Shown: positions 14,619 to 20,857 of the stretch, piece after piece
How the letters are laid out: every line of letters starts with the position of its first letter
How positions within the stretch are numbered: position 1 is the stretch's first letter
Virus record (IMG/VR): IMGVR_UViG_3300037861_000061
Span: 1 to 30,659 of that record
Length of the DNA: 30,659 nucleotides
Direction: 5' to 3' (one strand)
DNA from: a virus
Program-made: the position numbers and the translations under genes
Notes under the pieces: generated by a model
Seen by the model: only the letters and a program-made list of their open reading frames with translations
What the model was told of the DNA's origin: nothing
The model's database searches: none

Positions 14619-14619
14619 G
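14592..14619 (+). promoter_or_regulatory. Promoter for the small-gene block at 14.7 kb
   Basis: -35 TTGCAC (14592-14597), 16-base spacer, -10 TATAAG (14614-14619). The -35 lies inside the end of the RusA gene. The expected start point falls just before the palindrome at 14629. Confidence 0.65.
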
Positions 14620-14628
14620 CTCTTTTTA

Positions 14629-14643
14629 TAGCCAAATTGGCTA
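14629..14643. promoter_or_regulatory. Operator-like palindrome TAGCCAA-A-TTGGCTA
   Basis: A perfect 15-base palindrome (7-1-7) beginning nine bases after the -10. It matches the palindrome at 19326-19340 at 10 of 15 positions, with the same length and promoter placement, suggesting one regulator binds both. Confidence 0.7.
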
Positions 14644-14659
14644 GGAAAGAAGGGGCAAA

Positions 14660-15034
14660 ATGACAACCATGGCAGAGGTAATGGTACAAGCAAAACTGGC
14701 GGCAAAGACAGCAGGGGACGGCGCAAGACCAACTCCAATTATTGTTAGCCAAACTGACCTAGACGGAAACGTTGTCCAGCAGTGGCATGAAGCTGCAGGA
14801 ATGTGCGGGTTTGCTTGGGTAAGTGTTTACGCAGACGGGCGCTCAAAGCAAGCCAAAGAACTAAAGCAACACGGATTCACTACAAGCTATCAAGGCGGGC
14901 TTGAGCTATGGGGTAATCAGGTTTATACCTACAACGGTCAAAGTGTTGAGGTAAAAGAAGCAGCTTGTCAGGCTTTTGCAAAAGTTTTGACCGGCCACGG
15001 CATAACAGCCTACGCGAACAGCAGGCTTGACTGA
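14660..15034 (+). CDS. Conserved phage protein, unknown function
   Basis: 124 residues. AAGGGG precedes the first of two near ATGs (14660). The front is helical (MAEVMVQAKLAAKTAG); the rest is a mixed fold with repeated aromatic strands (GFAWVSVYADG, FTTSYQGGLELWG) and a final helix (ACQAFAKVLTGHGI). It resembles actinophage proteins of unknown role that have a small alpha/beta domain. It is first in a set of small genes under the promoter/operator at 14592-14643. Confidence 0.7.
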   Translation: MTTMAEVMVQAKLAAKTAGDGARPTPIIVSQTDLDGNVVQQWHEAAGMCGFAWVSVYADGRSKQAKELKQHGFTTSYQGGLELWGNQVYTYNGQSVEVKEAACQAFAKVLTGHGITAYANSRLD

Positions 15035-15044
15035 TGGGTAAAAG

Positions 15045-15239
15045 ATGATGGACATGGGCGAATTGAGCAACAAGCTCTATTTCACAAAAGGCTACGAAGC
15101 AGGAATTGAAGTAGAGCGCGAACGAATCATAAAGGCCATGAAAGACCTAGCTGCAACCAGAGACATTCTGCAGACGCTAAGTTACCCGTTTCTTGCTGAG
15201 GAAATAGAGGCAGCCATTAAGAAGGGGCAAGATGATTGA
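15045..15239 (+). CDS. Small helical protein, paralogue A
   Basis: 64 residues starting with two adjacent ATGs. The front, LSNKLYFTKGYEAGIEVERE, aligns with the following gene, so the two are tandem duplicates. The G-x-x-x-G-x-E-x-E-R helix occurs in many small phage proteins, some with zinc sites; this one has no cysteines. The rest is helix (AATRDILQTLS, AEEIEAAIKKG). Function unknown. It overlaps its paralogue by eight bases. Confidence 0.65.
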   Translation: MMDMGELSNKLYFTKGYEAGIEVERERIIKAMKDLAATRDILQTLSYPFLAEEIEAAIKKGQDD

Positions 15240-15435
15240 CATGAAAGACATGAGCGACAAGCTTTACTGGACAAGGGGCAAAGAAGTCGGGGCAGAAAGA
15301 GAGCGAAACAGAATTTCAGTTATAGCTGAAGCACGTATTTGTTTTGACTTCCACTACAGGGGCGAATGCGAACACTCAGTCTGCTACGGCATGGCTGAGC
15401 TTGTTGAGACAATTGCGGAGGCACAAGATGTCTAA
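15232..15435 (+). CDS. Small helical Cys/His protein, paralogue B
   Basis: 67 residues, with AAGGGG before the ATG. The front, MSDKLYWTRGKEVGAERERN, repeats the pattern of paralogue A. The back half differs by carrying C37, H41, C46, H48 and C51 (CFDFHYRGECEHSVCYG), which could hold a metal. It was probably born by duplication and then gained or kept a metal site. Function unknown. Confidence 0.65.
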   Translation: MIDMKDMSDKLYWTRGKEVGAERERNRISVIAEARICFDFHYRGECEHSVCYGMAELVETIAEAQDV

Positions 15436-15553
15436 TAAACACGGAAAAGTGCGACAAACTCCATACGATTTTTCATTCTGCGCCGGGATGGCAGTGGGCA
15501 TGATTGCTTTTGCGACATTCTTTTTGGCCCTAGTGCTACTGGACAGGATGTAA
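15428..15553 (+). CDS. Small single-pass membrane protein
   Basis: 41 residues from the ATG at 15428, after GGAGG-like bases; a longer frame starts upstream but only within paralogue B. Residues 16-38 are one membrane segment (FCAGMAVGMIAFATFFLALV), and the basic front (KHGKVRQ) suggests the N-terminus stays inside. Small membrane proteins of this kind in early regions can affect host envelope functions or superinfection, but nothing specific is shown. Confidence 0.6.
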   Translation: MSNKHGKVRQTPYDFSFCAGMAVGMIAFATFFLALVLLDRM

Positions 15554-15787
15554 GGCAGTGCAAAAAAATGGAAAAGCGTCCACAATAGTGAAATGTAACC
15601 GTTACCGCACAAACGCCATAGTAACCAATTGGTTACAAGTGGTATCCAGAAAACCCCTTGCGATTGTTTAGAGGGCTAAACGATTGTTAGGACTACCTTT
15701 TTCACCTTCGCTAGACTACGTTTTTTGACAATCAACACTTGACTACGTTTTTCGAGAACTAAGAGCAGAAAGTTGGAACCCAGAAAA
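15554..15787. other. Repeat-dense non-coding block: candidate origin or control region
   Basis: The largest gene-free stretch in the early half. It contains GTAAC-C-GTTAC (15595-15605); a perfect 16-base palindrome GTAACCAATTGGTTAC (15621-15636); an inverted repeat GTTTAG/CTAAAC (15666-15671, 15676-15681) whose ends are marked by CGATTGTT twice (15661 and 15681); and GACTAC-C/G-TTTTT three times (15691, 15714, 15741). TTGACA at 15725 has no good -10. Iteron-like repeats plus palindromes fit replication initiator binding or multi-site repression. Confidence 0.55.
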
Positions 15788-15994
15788 ATGCCTGACTTAG
15801 TAAATAACCCGCTGCACTATACAAGTCACCCCAGCGGTGTTGAGGCCATAGAAATAACGCGACACATGAACTTCAACCTAGGGAACGCGCTCAAGTACAT
15901 CTGGCGCTCAGACCTAAAGGGGAATAACATTCAAGACCTTGAGAAGGCTCGGTTTTACATAGAGGACGAAATTCAGAGAATTACCAACCGGTGA
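15788..15994 (+). CDS. DUF3310 protein (T7 gp1.7-type, nucleotide-kinase-related)
   Basis: 68 residues from the ATG at 15788; an in-frame TTG at 15773 would add five residues, and neither start has a strong ribosome site. The family sequence is unmistakable: NNPLHYTSHPSGVEAIEITR, then MNFNLGNALKYIWRSDLKGN and DLEKARFYIEDEI. T7 gp1.7 of this family phosphorylates nucleotides; many short phage copies, like this one, contain just this helical domain and their activity is untested. It precedes the ParB/PAPS-reductase cassette. Confidence 0.85.
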   Translation: MPDLVNNPLHYTSHPSGVEAIEITRHMNFNLGNALKYIWRSDLKGNNIQDLEKARFYIEDEIQRITNR

Positions 15995-16016
15995 TGTATC
16001 TACAATGTATCTACAT
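15995..16016 (+). repeat. Tandem repeat TGTATCTACA(A/T), two units
   Basis: Two 11-base units lie head to tail between the DUF3310 stop and a strong AAGGAGG (16017-16023). They are one helical turn apart and stand right before the first gene of the ParB/PAPS-reductase cassette, so they may bind a regulator. Confidence 0.6.
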
Positions 16017-16027
16017 AAGGAGGCAAC

Positions 16028-16615
16028 ATGGAAATCAAGGCAGTAGCACTAAGCGACCTAATCTTTGACCCTAAGAACGCCAGAAAGCACCCTGACGAAA
16101 ACTTGAGCGCGCTGCAGGCGAGCCTAAAAGAGTTTGGACAGCGTAAGCCTATTGTCATTGACTCCGGTGGCGTAGTAATCGCGGGAAACGGAACTCTAAA
16201 GGCCGCCATGAACCTAGGCTGGTCTACTATTGAAGTAGTTGAGGTTCCTGCAGCTTGGAGCGCTGAAAAGATTACAGCTTTTGCCCTAGCAGACAACCGA
16301 ACTGCAGAGCTTGCTCAGTGGGACGCGCGTGAACTGTTAAGCCAGTTAGAAAGCCTTGACAGCTTTGACATGAGCGCTTTTGGCTTTGATGAGTGGAACC
16401 GGCCCGAAGATACTGAGTCAACCGGCGGTGAAAGCCCTGAGTCAAAGGGCCTAGGCACTCCAATAATTAGCTTTGAGATTATCTTTGATACCTCAGAGCA
16501 ACAATCGGTCTGGTTTGAGTTCTTGAAGGTGGCCAGAATAGAACACCCTGATGCTGAGACTAACGCTGGCCGTATAACCTCAGCCCTTACGGCCTACATG
16601 GAGGGCAGCGAATGA
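16028..16615 (+). CDS. ParB/Srx-like nuclease-domain protein
   Basis: 195 residues with a very strong AAGGAGG before the ATG. Residues 5-100 are a ParB N-terminal-like domain: SDLIFDPKNARKHPDENLSA, KEFGQRKPIVID, VVIAGNGTLKAAMNLGW and ALADNRTAELAQWD. The G-N-G version is the form often linked to phage or mobile-element DNA modification genes, not to chromosome partitioning. Residues 145-195 add an unassigned alpha/beta domain. It leads a six-gene run with overlaps. It may bind nucleotide or nick DNA; which is not shown. Confidence 0.82.
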   Translation: MEIKAVALSDLIFDPKNARKHPDENLSALQASLKEFGQRKPIVIDSGGVVIAGNGTLKAAMNLGWSTIEVVEVPAAWSAEKITAFALADNRTAELAQWDARELLSQLESLDSFDMSAFGFDEWNRPEDTESTGGESPESKGLGTPIISFEIIFDTSEQQSVWFEFLKVARIEHPDAETNAGRITSALTAYMEGSE

Positions 16616-16878
16616 CTCCCGTGCCAGTTACACTTTATACGACCCCAAATTGCGTCCAGTGCGCTGCTACAGCTAGACAACTTGAGAAGCACGGCATTGA
16701 GTTCAAGACGGTAGACCTATCTAAGCACCCTGAGCTCTTAGAAAAGTTCAAGGCAGAGGGTCACATGTCTGCGCCGATAGTAACCACCGACATCAAAACG
16801 TGGTCTGGCTTTCGTATAACCAAAATCAAGAGCTTGGCTCAATACATAGCCTCAGAGGACAAAAGTGGCAAGGTATAA
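16612..16878 (+). CDS. nrdH: NrdH-like glutaredoxin
   Basis: 88 residues with the thioredoxin-fold pattern LYTTPNCVQCAATARQLEKH (active site C14-x-x-C17), FKTVDLSKHPELL, then SAPIVTT and WSGFRITKI. NrdH redoxins pass electrons to ribonucleotide reductase. No reductase gene is present here, whereas a PAPS-reductase-like enzyme, which also needs a thiol donor, follows with a 14-nt overlap. A role as electron or sulfur-transfer partner of that enzyme is therefore attractive, though feeding host reductase remains possible. Confidence 0.88.
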   Translation: MTPVPVTLYTTPNCVQCAATARQLEKHGIEFKTVDLSKHPELLEKFKAEGHMSAPIVTTDIKTWSGFRITKIKSLAQYIASEDKSGKV

Positions 16879-17917
16879 GAAATACATAGAGGTAGACGTA
16901 CTTGAGGAAGCCAAGAAGCGGATTCACCATGTCTACGACATCTTTGACAGCGTGGTTGTATGTTTCTCCGGCGGCAAAGATAGCTTGGCAGTGCTGCACC
17001 TAGTGCATGAGGTAGCAAAAGAGCGCGGAATAGACACCGTGGACGTAGTATTTCGGGACGAGGAGCTAATACCCGAGACGGTTATTGAGTTCGTGAACTA
17101 TTACCGGCAGCTACCATGGGTCAACATGAAGTACTTGACGCTACCTCTTGAATCAACCAAGTTCATCCTCGGTCAGACTCATGAGTACGTGCAGTGGGAC
17201 CCTTCTCGCGAGTGGGTAAGGCCTAAGCCAGAACACGGTCTAAATAATAGCGACATGGGATACCCAGAAGGCAAGACTTGGAACCAGTACAACACTGACG
17301 AATTGACCGCCTCTTGGTACAAGGGTAAAGTCGCGTTAGTAAACGGCATTAGGTCAAGCGAAAGCCTCATGCGTTATCGCGCCTCAGTAAATAAGCTCAA
17401 TGAGAACTACATCAACGCCTCCGGCTCAAAGCGGGCCAAGCTTGTCAAGCCCCTCTTTGACTGGGAGGAAAACGACATCTTTCGATACTTTTATGACGCT
17501 GAAATCAAGTATTGCCCTATCTATGACACCCAAATCTGGAACGGGTCAGAGTTACGCGTAGCAACGCCGCTCCACGCCGAGGCGGCCAAGAAGCTTTCAG
17601 GACTTAGCTCACTTGACCCCCAATTGTATGAGCAGCTTATGGTCGTGTTTCCAGAGACAGCCGTTCAGGCACGTTATTGGCGTGAGTATGACCGTAATGC
17701 CGTGGTCGAGAAGTATGGCCATAGCTATGCCGGCGTTCACGACTGGATTATGAAGCACCTAGACAACGGGCAGCAGAAAAAGGCGCTGCACGAACTTAGG
17801 TCAATTGAGGCTAGGGCAATAGCTTCCCCTCACAGCTATCCAGCAGATTACGTACTGAAAGCTATGGTGGCCGGTCAATTCAAGCGAGTAATTCAACCTA
17901 TGCAAAGGAAGAAATGA
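16865..17917 (+). CDS. PAPS-reductase-like ATP-pyrophosphatase enzyme (IbrA/DUF3440-like)
   Basis: 350 residues starting at GTG after GAGG. The PP-loop SGGKDS (35-40) binds ATP. Later hallmarks are VFRDEEL, NGIRSSESLMRYRA and a KYCPIYDTQIWNG section. The superfamily includes PAPS reductase, DndC (DNA phosphorothioation) and the IbrA group. Because it is flanked by a redoxin and two ParB-like genes, I favour the IbrA type, part of a two-protein IbrA/IbrB set known from E. coli as a regulator; a nucleic-acid sulfur chemistry is speculative. Cysteines are few, unlike iron-sulfur PAPS reductases. Confidence 0.85.
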   Translation: MARYKKYIEVDVLEEAKKRIHHVYDIFDSVVVCFSGGKDSLAVLHLVHEVAKERGIDTVDVVFRDEELIPETVIEFVNYYRQLPWVNMKYLTLPLESTKFILGQTHEYVQWDPSREWVRPKPEHGLNNSDMGYPEGKTWNQYNTDELTASWYKGKVALVNGIRSSESLMRYRASVNKLNENYINASGSKRAKLVKPLFDWEENDIFRYFYDAEIKYCPIYDTQIWNGSELRVATPLHAEAAKKLSGLSSLDPQLYEQLMVVFPETAVQARYWREYDRNAVVEKYGHSYAGVHDWIMKHLDNGQQKKALHELRSIEARAIASPHSYPADYVLKAMVAGQFKRVIQPMQRKK

Positions 17918-18456
17918 CAATTCAAGACCCAATTGACAGCATTGAGTGGGTAGAAGCCTCCTCCTTGAAGGCAAACTACTGGAACCCAAACAGAGTTCAC
18001 AAGCCGGAGATGAAGCTTCTTGAGCACTCACTTCTTACTACCGGCTGGATACAACCTATTCTGGTGAACAAGAACGGTGTCGTAATTGACGGCTTTCACC
18101 GCTGGAGACTTACCCAAGACAGTAAGAAGGTGCTAGAGCGCTACAAGGGCCGTCTGCCGGTTGCAGTGTTGCCAGTTGAGGACGATGAGGCTATGGCGAT
18201 AACCGTCAGAATAAATAGGGCCAAGGGGACTCACGCGGCGGTGGAGATGCACAAACTGGTTCAAGCGTTAGTGGACGATTACGGCTGGTCAAGAGAACAA
18301 ATTGCTCAGGAGATTGGCGCTCACAAAAACGAGGTAGACCTTCTACTGCAGTCTGGAGTGTTTCAAGCCCGCGACATCAAGAATTGGGCCTACTCAAACG
18401 CTTGGTATCCGGCAGAAGGGAAGTTTGATGAGCCAAATCAAGGAAGTGAGCTATAA
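17914..18456 (+). CDS. IbrB-like ParB-domain protein
   Basis: 180 residues overlapping the previous gene by ATGA. A ParB-like domain includes NYWNPNRVHKPEMKLLEHSL, GWIQPILVNKNGVVIDGFHR (DGFHRW at 59-64), then AMAITVRINRAKGTHAAVEM. A helix-turn-helix follows (SREQIAQEIGAHKNEVDLLL, 126-145) and the end has SNAWYPAE. Adjacent IbrA-like and IbrB-like genes are a known pair. Its G-F-H-R box differs from the G-N-G of the first ParB-like gene, so the two are not simple duplicates. Confidence 0.82.
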   Translation: MTIQDPIDSIEWVEASSLKANYWNPNRVHKPEMKLLEHSLLTTGWIQPILVNKNGVVIDGFHRWRLTQDSKKVLERYKGRLPVAVLPVEDDEAMAITVRINRAKGTHAAVEMHKLVQALVDDYGWSREQIAQEIGAHKNEVDLLLQSGVFQARDIKNWAYSNAWYPAEGKFDEPNQGSEL

Positions 18457-18826
18457 TCAAGCCATGAAACTATTCCAGTATTTGTACAAGATGGAAAACC
18501 TCCCCAGCGGACCGGTTGCAGGTGGGACATGGTATGCCAGTGATGGCTCATGCGCTGCACTGGTCAAGATTGGGAACGGCAAGAAGTACAGAATAAAAGG
18601 CACTGTCACAGCTCCGGAGCTACGCGGTGAGGGTTATGGAGACGCTATGTTGCGTCACTTGATAGCTATGGCCGTAGAACGCGGTGCAGAGGTTATTGAG
18701 TCCTATGCTAAAGAGCCGGCGTGGTACTTACGTAACGGCTTTGAGGTCAATAGGGTGACCAAGTGGGGCGTAACCGTAGTTCAAAAGAACCTGCTAAGCT
18801 CTGTTGATGGTAAGCAGAGCGTATAA
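18428..18826 (+). CDS. GNAT-family acetyltransferase-like protein
   Basis: 132 residues from the ATG at 18428, chosen for AAGGG (18416-18420) seven bases ahead; ATG 18464 lacks a site. Acyl-CoA motif A is seen as GTVTAPELRGEGYGDAMLRH (R66-G-E-G-Y-G), and the fold ends with EPAWYLRNGFEV. GNAT enzymes move acyl groups to small molecules, proteins or, in the related Mom protein of phage Mu, modify DNA bases. Being locked into the cassette (29-nt overlap with the IbrB-like gene, 20-nt with the HNH gene) argues for a shared pathway. Confidence 0.78.
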   Translation: MSQIKEVSYNQAMKLFQYLYKMENLPSGPVAGGTWYASDGSCAALVKIGNGKKYRIKGTVTAPELRGEGYGDAMLRHLIAMAVERGAEVIESYAKEPAWYLRNGFEVNRVTKWGVTVVQKNLLSSVDGKQSV

Positions 18827-19262
18827 CGGTTTTCCGGCAACATACCGCGACAAACAGGGCGGCAGGGTCTACAGAGAGTTCCGCTCAGGCAAGCAGATAC
18901 GTCCTGACACCTGCAGGCTATGCGGGCTAAAAGACTATGAAGCAACGGTGCAGGCCCACAATGAGGACTACCATGAGCCAGACACGTTCATAGGCATCTG
19001 CTTTTATTGCCACATGGCCGTACATAAGCGGTTTGACTCCTTGAAGCGATGGCAGAAGTGGCGTGAACTGGTATCAAGCGGGTGGCAACCACCTCGCAAC
19101 CGCGACTATCGTATTTTTATAAAAGTTTGGGACGACATTCTGGCCGTTTCCAACCAAAACCCCCAGACCACAGACTATTCCAATTGGGCATGGACTCTAA
19201 CTGACTACGAGCCTGACCTTTATTCGCCTAGAGCCGCAGAGCTCGGCCTACCTCCTTTATAA
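18807..19262 (+). CDS. HNH-like zinc protein of the cassette
   Basis: 151 residues from the ATG at 18807. Two zinc pairs, CRLC (C36, C39) and CFYCH (C65, C68), bracket VQAHNEDYHEPDTFIGI (H51, H56), with H73 in MAVHKRF, matching a small HNH nuclease fold. The C-terminal 70 residues are rich in Trp and Asp with no recognised motif. It may be a nuclease or a metal-binding adaptor. It closes the cassette, with a promoter for the next genes following within 30 bases. Confidence 0.65.
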   Translation: MVSRAYNGFPATYRDKQGGRVYREFRSGKQIRPDTCRLCGLKDYEATVQAHNEDYHEPDTFIGICFYCHMAVHKRFDSLKRWQKWRELVSSGWQPPRNRDYRIFIKVWDDILAVSNQNPQTTDYSNWAWTLTDYEPDLYSPRAAELGLPPL

Positions 19263-19289
19263 CGACTTGGTAACAATAGCCTCCTTGAC

Positions 19290-19318
19290 TTGCAGTGGGC
19301 TTTTGAACCTGCCATTAT
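19290..19318 (+). promoter_or_regulatory. Promoter of the small early-gene block
   Basis: -35 TTGCAG (19290-19295), 17-base spacer, -10 CATTAT (19313-19318). It lies in the only non-coding gap between the cassette and the small genes and is followed at once by a palindrome. Confidence 0.68.
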
Positions 19319-19325
19319 CTACCTA

Positions 19326-19340
19326 TGGCCACCGTGGCCA
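19326..19340. promoter_or_regulatory. Operator-like palindrome TGGCCAC-C-GTGGCCA
   Basis: A perfect 15-base palindrome beginning seven bases after the -10, at the likely transcription start. It shares length, symmetry and the GCCA/TGGC core with 14629-14643. Confidence 0.7.
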
Positions 19341-19357
19341 GCAAGAAGGGGAATAAA

Positions 19358-19579
19358 ATGCCAAACCAAACCCAAAGCCAAAAGCGAACTACCATCGCAA
19401 TTGGGCATGAGTCGCTAAGAGCTATAGGTAACGAATTGAAAAGGTTGCGGACAGAGCTACTTGAAATAAGAGACTGGGATAAGTGGGAATTTCAACAAAA
19501 CGAAATCCGCCAAAACGAAGGCGCGCAATACGCAATTATTGCCCGCATACAAAAACTTGAAAGCGAAGACCAAAAATGA
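19358..19579 (+). CDS. Small coiled-coil protein, unknown function
   Basis: 73 residues from the ATG at 19358 (AAGGGG upstream); an in-frame ATG at 19325 lies at the transcription start inside the operator and is unlikely. The protein is helical and charged (LRAIGNELKRLRTELLEIRD, then QNEIRQNEGAQYAIIARIQK), probably a coiled coil or oligomeriser. It is first in a chain of tightly overlapping small genes. No family recognised. Confidence 0.65.
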   Translation: MPNQTQSQKRTTIAIGHESLRAIGNELKRLRTELLEIRDWDKWEFQQNEIRQNEGAQYAIIARIQKLESEDQK

Positions 19580-19785
19580 ACATGACTGAGGTTGAGCTAG
19601 GCGAGAGCTATGACGAAATGCTGAACGAGTGTTGGGGCGAAGAAGGCGTAGTCATTATTGCAGGCCACGGGTATGAAGTGGCAAGAGCCTTGAAAGAGGT
19701 TGACCCAATTGCCTACAGAGTTGGACTAAGCGATTACGCCTCAAGCCTTATGGCAGACGGCTATGAAATTGAAGGGTGGAACTAA
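19576..19785 (+). CDS. Small acidic phage protein, unknown function
   Basis: 69 residues, overlapping the previous stop by ATGA. The pattern SYDEMLNECWGE, then AGHGYEVARALKEVDPIAYR and GLSDYASSL resembles a widespread family of very small phage proteins with no known activity. It is acidic and helical, with one cysteine. Confidence 0.65.
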   Translation: MNMTEVELGESYDEMLNECWGEEGVVIIAGHGYEVARALKEVDPIAYRVGLSDYASSLMADGYEIEGWN

Positions 19786-19967
19786 TGAATAATGCACTGA
19801 CCGCGATAGGGCTGATTGGCTTGATAGTCTTGGCCCACTTAGTAGCAGAACTCCTAGCCTTACTACTGCCCTTCTGGGTGCAGGTGGTTATGACCCTAGG
19901 CCTTGTCTTTGCCCTAGTGGCTGCCCTTCTGTGGGTTGCCGTGCAACTTGCTAGGACGGTGAGGTAA
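19785..19967 (+). CDS. Small two-pass membrane protein
   Basis: 60 residues from the ATG overlapping the previous stop (TAATG), with AAGGG ahead; a GTG nine bases earlier is possible. Almost the whole protein is hydrophobic: segments at about 5-28 (ALTAIGLIGLIVLAHLVAEL) and 29-55 (LPFWVQVVMTLGLVFALVAA), ending in a basic RTVR. It could act at the host membrane early in infection. It is far from the lysis genes, so a holin role is unlikely. Confidence 0.6.
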   Translation: MNNALTAIGLIGLIVLAHLVAELLALLLPFWVQVVMTLGLVFALVAALLWVAVQLARTVR

Positions 19968-20252
19968 TTGGCTAACGCAAGAACCCTTGACCCGCTCACT
20001 AGCCACTTGGCTGCCGCGAGCGTGACTAACCAAAAGACAATAAGGCACTGGGTCTATAAGCTCCTAGCAACCCCTAGAACTGACGCTGACTTAGTGGAGT
20101 TGTTTGCCTTGACTACGAGCGCTCCACGGGCCAGTCAGAGCGGTATCCGTACCCGCAGAGCAGAGTTAGTAGCTGCCGGACAAGTGGTTGACAGCGGTAG
20201 ACGCGTGAAGTTAGTGTCGGGCCGGTATGCAACCGTCTGGGAACGCGCATGA
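19968..20252 (+). CDS. Small winged-helix DNA-binding protein
   Basis: 94 residues starting at TTG directly after the previous stop, with GAGG just ahead. The middle is a winged-helix pattern: RTDADLVELFALTTSAPRAS, then SGIRTRRAELVAAGQVVDSG and RYATVWE. Such proteins are common in early regions of actinophages and probably bind DNA as repressors or activators; this one is a candidate ligand for one of the palindromes described here, which is inference only. Confidence 0.7.
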   Translation: MANARTLDPLTSHLAAASVTNQKTIRHWVYKLLATPRTDADLVELFALTTSAPRASQSGIRTRRAELVAAGQVVDSGRRVKLVSGRYATVWERA

Positions 20253-20485
20253 ACTGCAAGAACTGCCAAAGAGGCGATGAATGCAAAGACGGGTGCTTCT
20301 TTAGCGTGATTTTTGCAGACGAGTACGCAAACTGCCTGACCATAGAGCAAGAAAAAGCTGAGGCCAGAGTCTACGGTGCTGCAAAAGAGCGGGAAAGGGT
20401 GCTTAGGATACTTAGGGCAGACAAAAAGCCTTCTAAAGCACTGCTAACCATTATTGACAGGATAGAGAACGCTAATGATGAATGA
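20249..20485 (+). CDS. Small Cys-rich protein with helix, unknown function
   Basis: 78 residues, starting ATGA over the previous stop. The first 30 residues hold five cysteines (CKNC, CKDGC, then C29), suggesting a zinc knuckle. The back is a charged helix with YGAAKERERVLRILRADKKP, a pattern related to the E-R-E-R helices of the tandem pair at 15.0-15.4 kb. No defined role. Confidence 0.65.
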   Translation: MNCKNCQRGDECKDGCFFSVIFADEYANCLTIEQEKAEARVYGAAKERERVLRILRADKKPSKALLTIIDRIENANDE

Positions 20486-20762
20486 CGAAATACTAAGAAC
20501 CATAATCCAGACCGTGTTTGACTTGGGCCGAGAGCATGAGAGTGCCGGCTTCATAGGTGAGCCAATAGACCTAGACGAGTTTGAGGACGATGATTCAATA
20601 ACCTTGAGCAACCTGACTCTCAAGAACAGCTTGCGGGAAGCCCAAGAAGCCCAAACAGAGCTAATCCTAGAGCAGCTAAGGCAGGCGAGGTACAACTGCA
20701 GCTCTTTTTACGCTGATGGTCTAGAACACGCGATAGATGTCATAAACGGGAAGTTTGATTGA
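20475..20762 (+). CDS. Small acidic helical protein, unknown function
   Basis: 95 residues, starting at two adjacent ATGs 11 bases before the previous stop. An acidic patch (DLDEFEDDD) divides a front helix (LRTIIQTVFDLGREHESAG) from a longer back helix (REAQEAQTELILEQLRQARY). The acidity could suit DNA mimicry or protein binding, but there is no direct evidence. It is the last gene before the second CGTTAY promoter. Confidence 0.6.
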   Translation: MMNDEILRTIIQTVFDLGREHESAGFIGEPIDLDEFEDDDSITLSNLTLKNSLREAQEAQTELILEQLRQARYNCSSFYADGLEHAIDVINGKFD

Positions 20763-20763
20763 C

Positions 20764-20818
20764 CGTTACCTAACCGTTATGTTCAAGTGTTGCGCTCAAA
20801 CAGGTGAGGGGTCATACT
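20764..20818 (+). promoter_or_regulatory. Promoter with paired CGTTAY boxes (copy 2)
   Basis: -35 TTGCGC (20790-20795), 17-base spacer, -10 CATACT (20813-20818). CGTTAC (20764-20769) and CGTTAT (20775-20780) sit 11 bases apart and nine bases before the -35, exactly as in the block at 7620-7674; TTCAAGTG and parts of the spacer are also shared. Confidence 0.78.
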
Positions 20819-20857
20819 AATTGCATGAACGTTTTACCGGCAACCAAAGGAGACAAA

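Noticed and set aside
15725-15730. Perfect -35 word TTGACA in the control region
   Set aside because: No -10-like word at the right distance; it falls inside the T-rich repeat array.
16028-16615. Plasmid-type ParB partition gene implying a plasmid-like prophage
   Set aside because: No ParA, no parS-like array, and the G-N-G box with a PAPS-reductase-like neighbour points to the modification-associated ParB group.
18780-18824. Hairpin GCTCTG...CAGAGC at the GNAT/HNH junction
   Set aside because: Six-base stem with an 11-base loop inside overlapping coding sequence and no T-run; probably chance.
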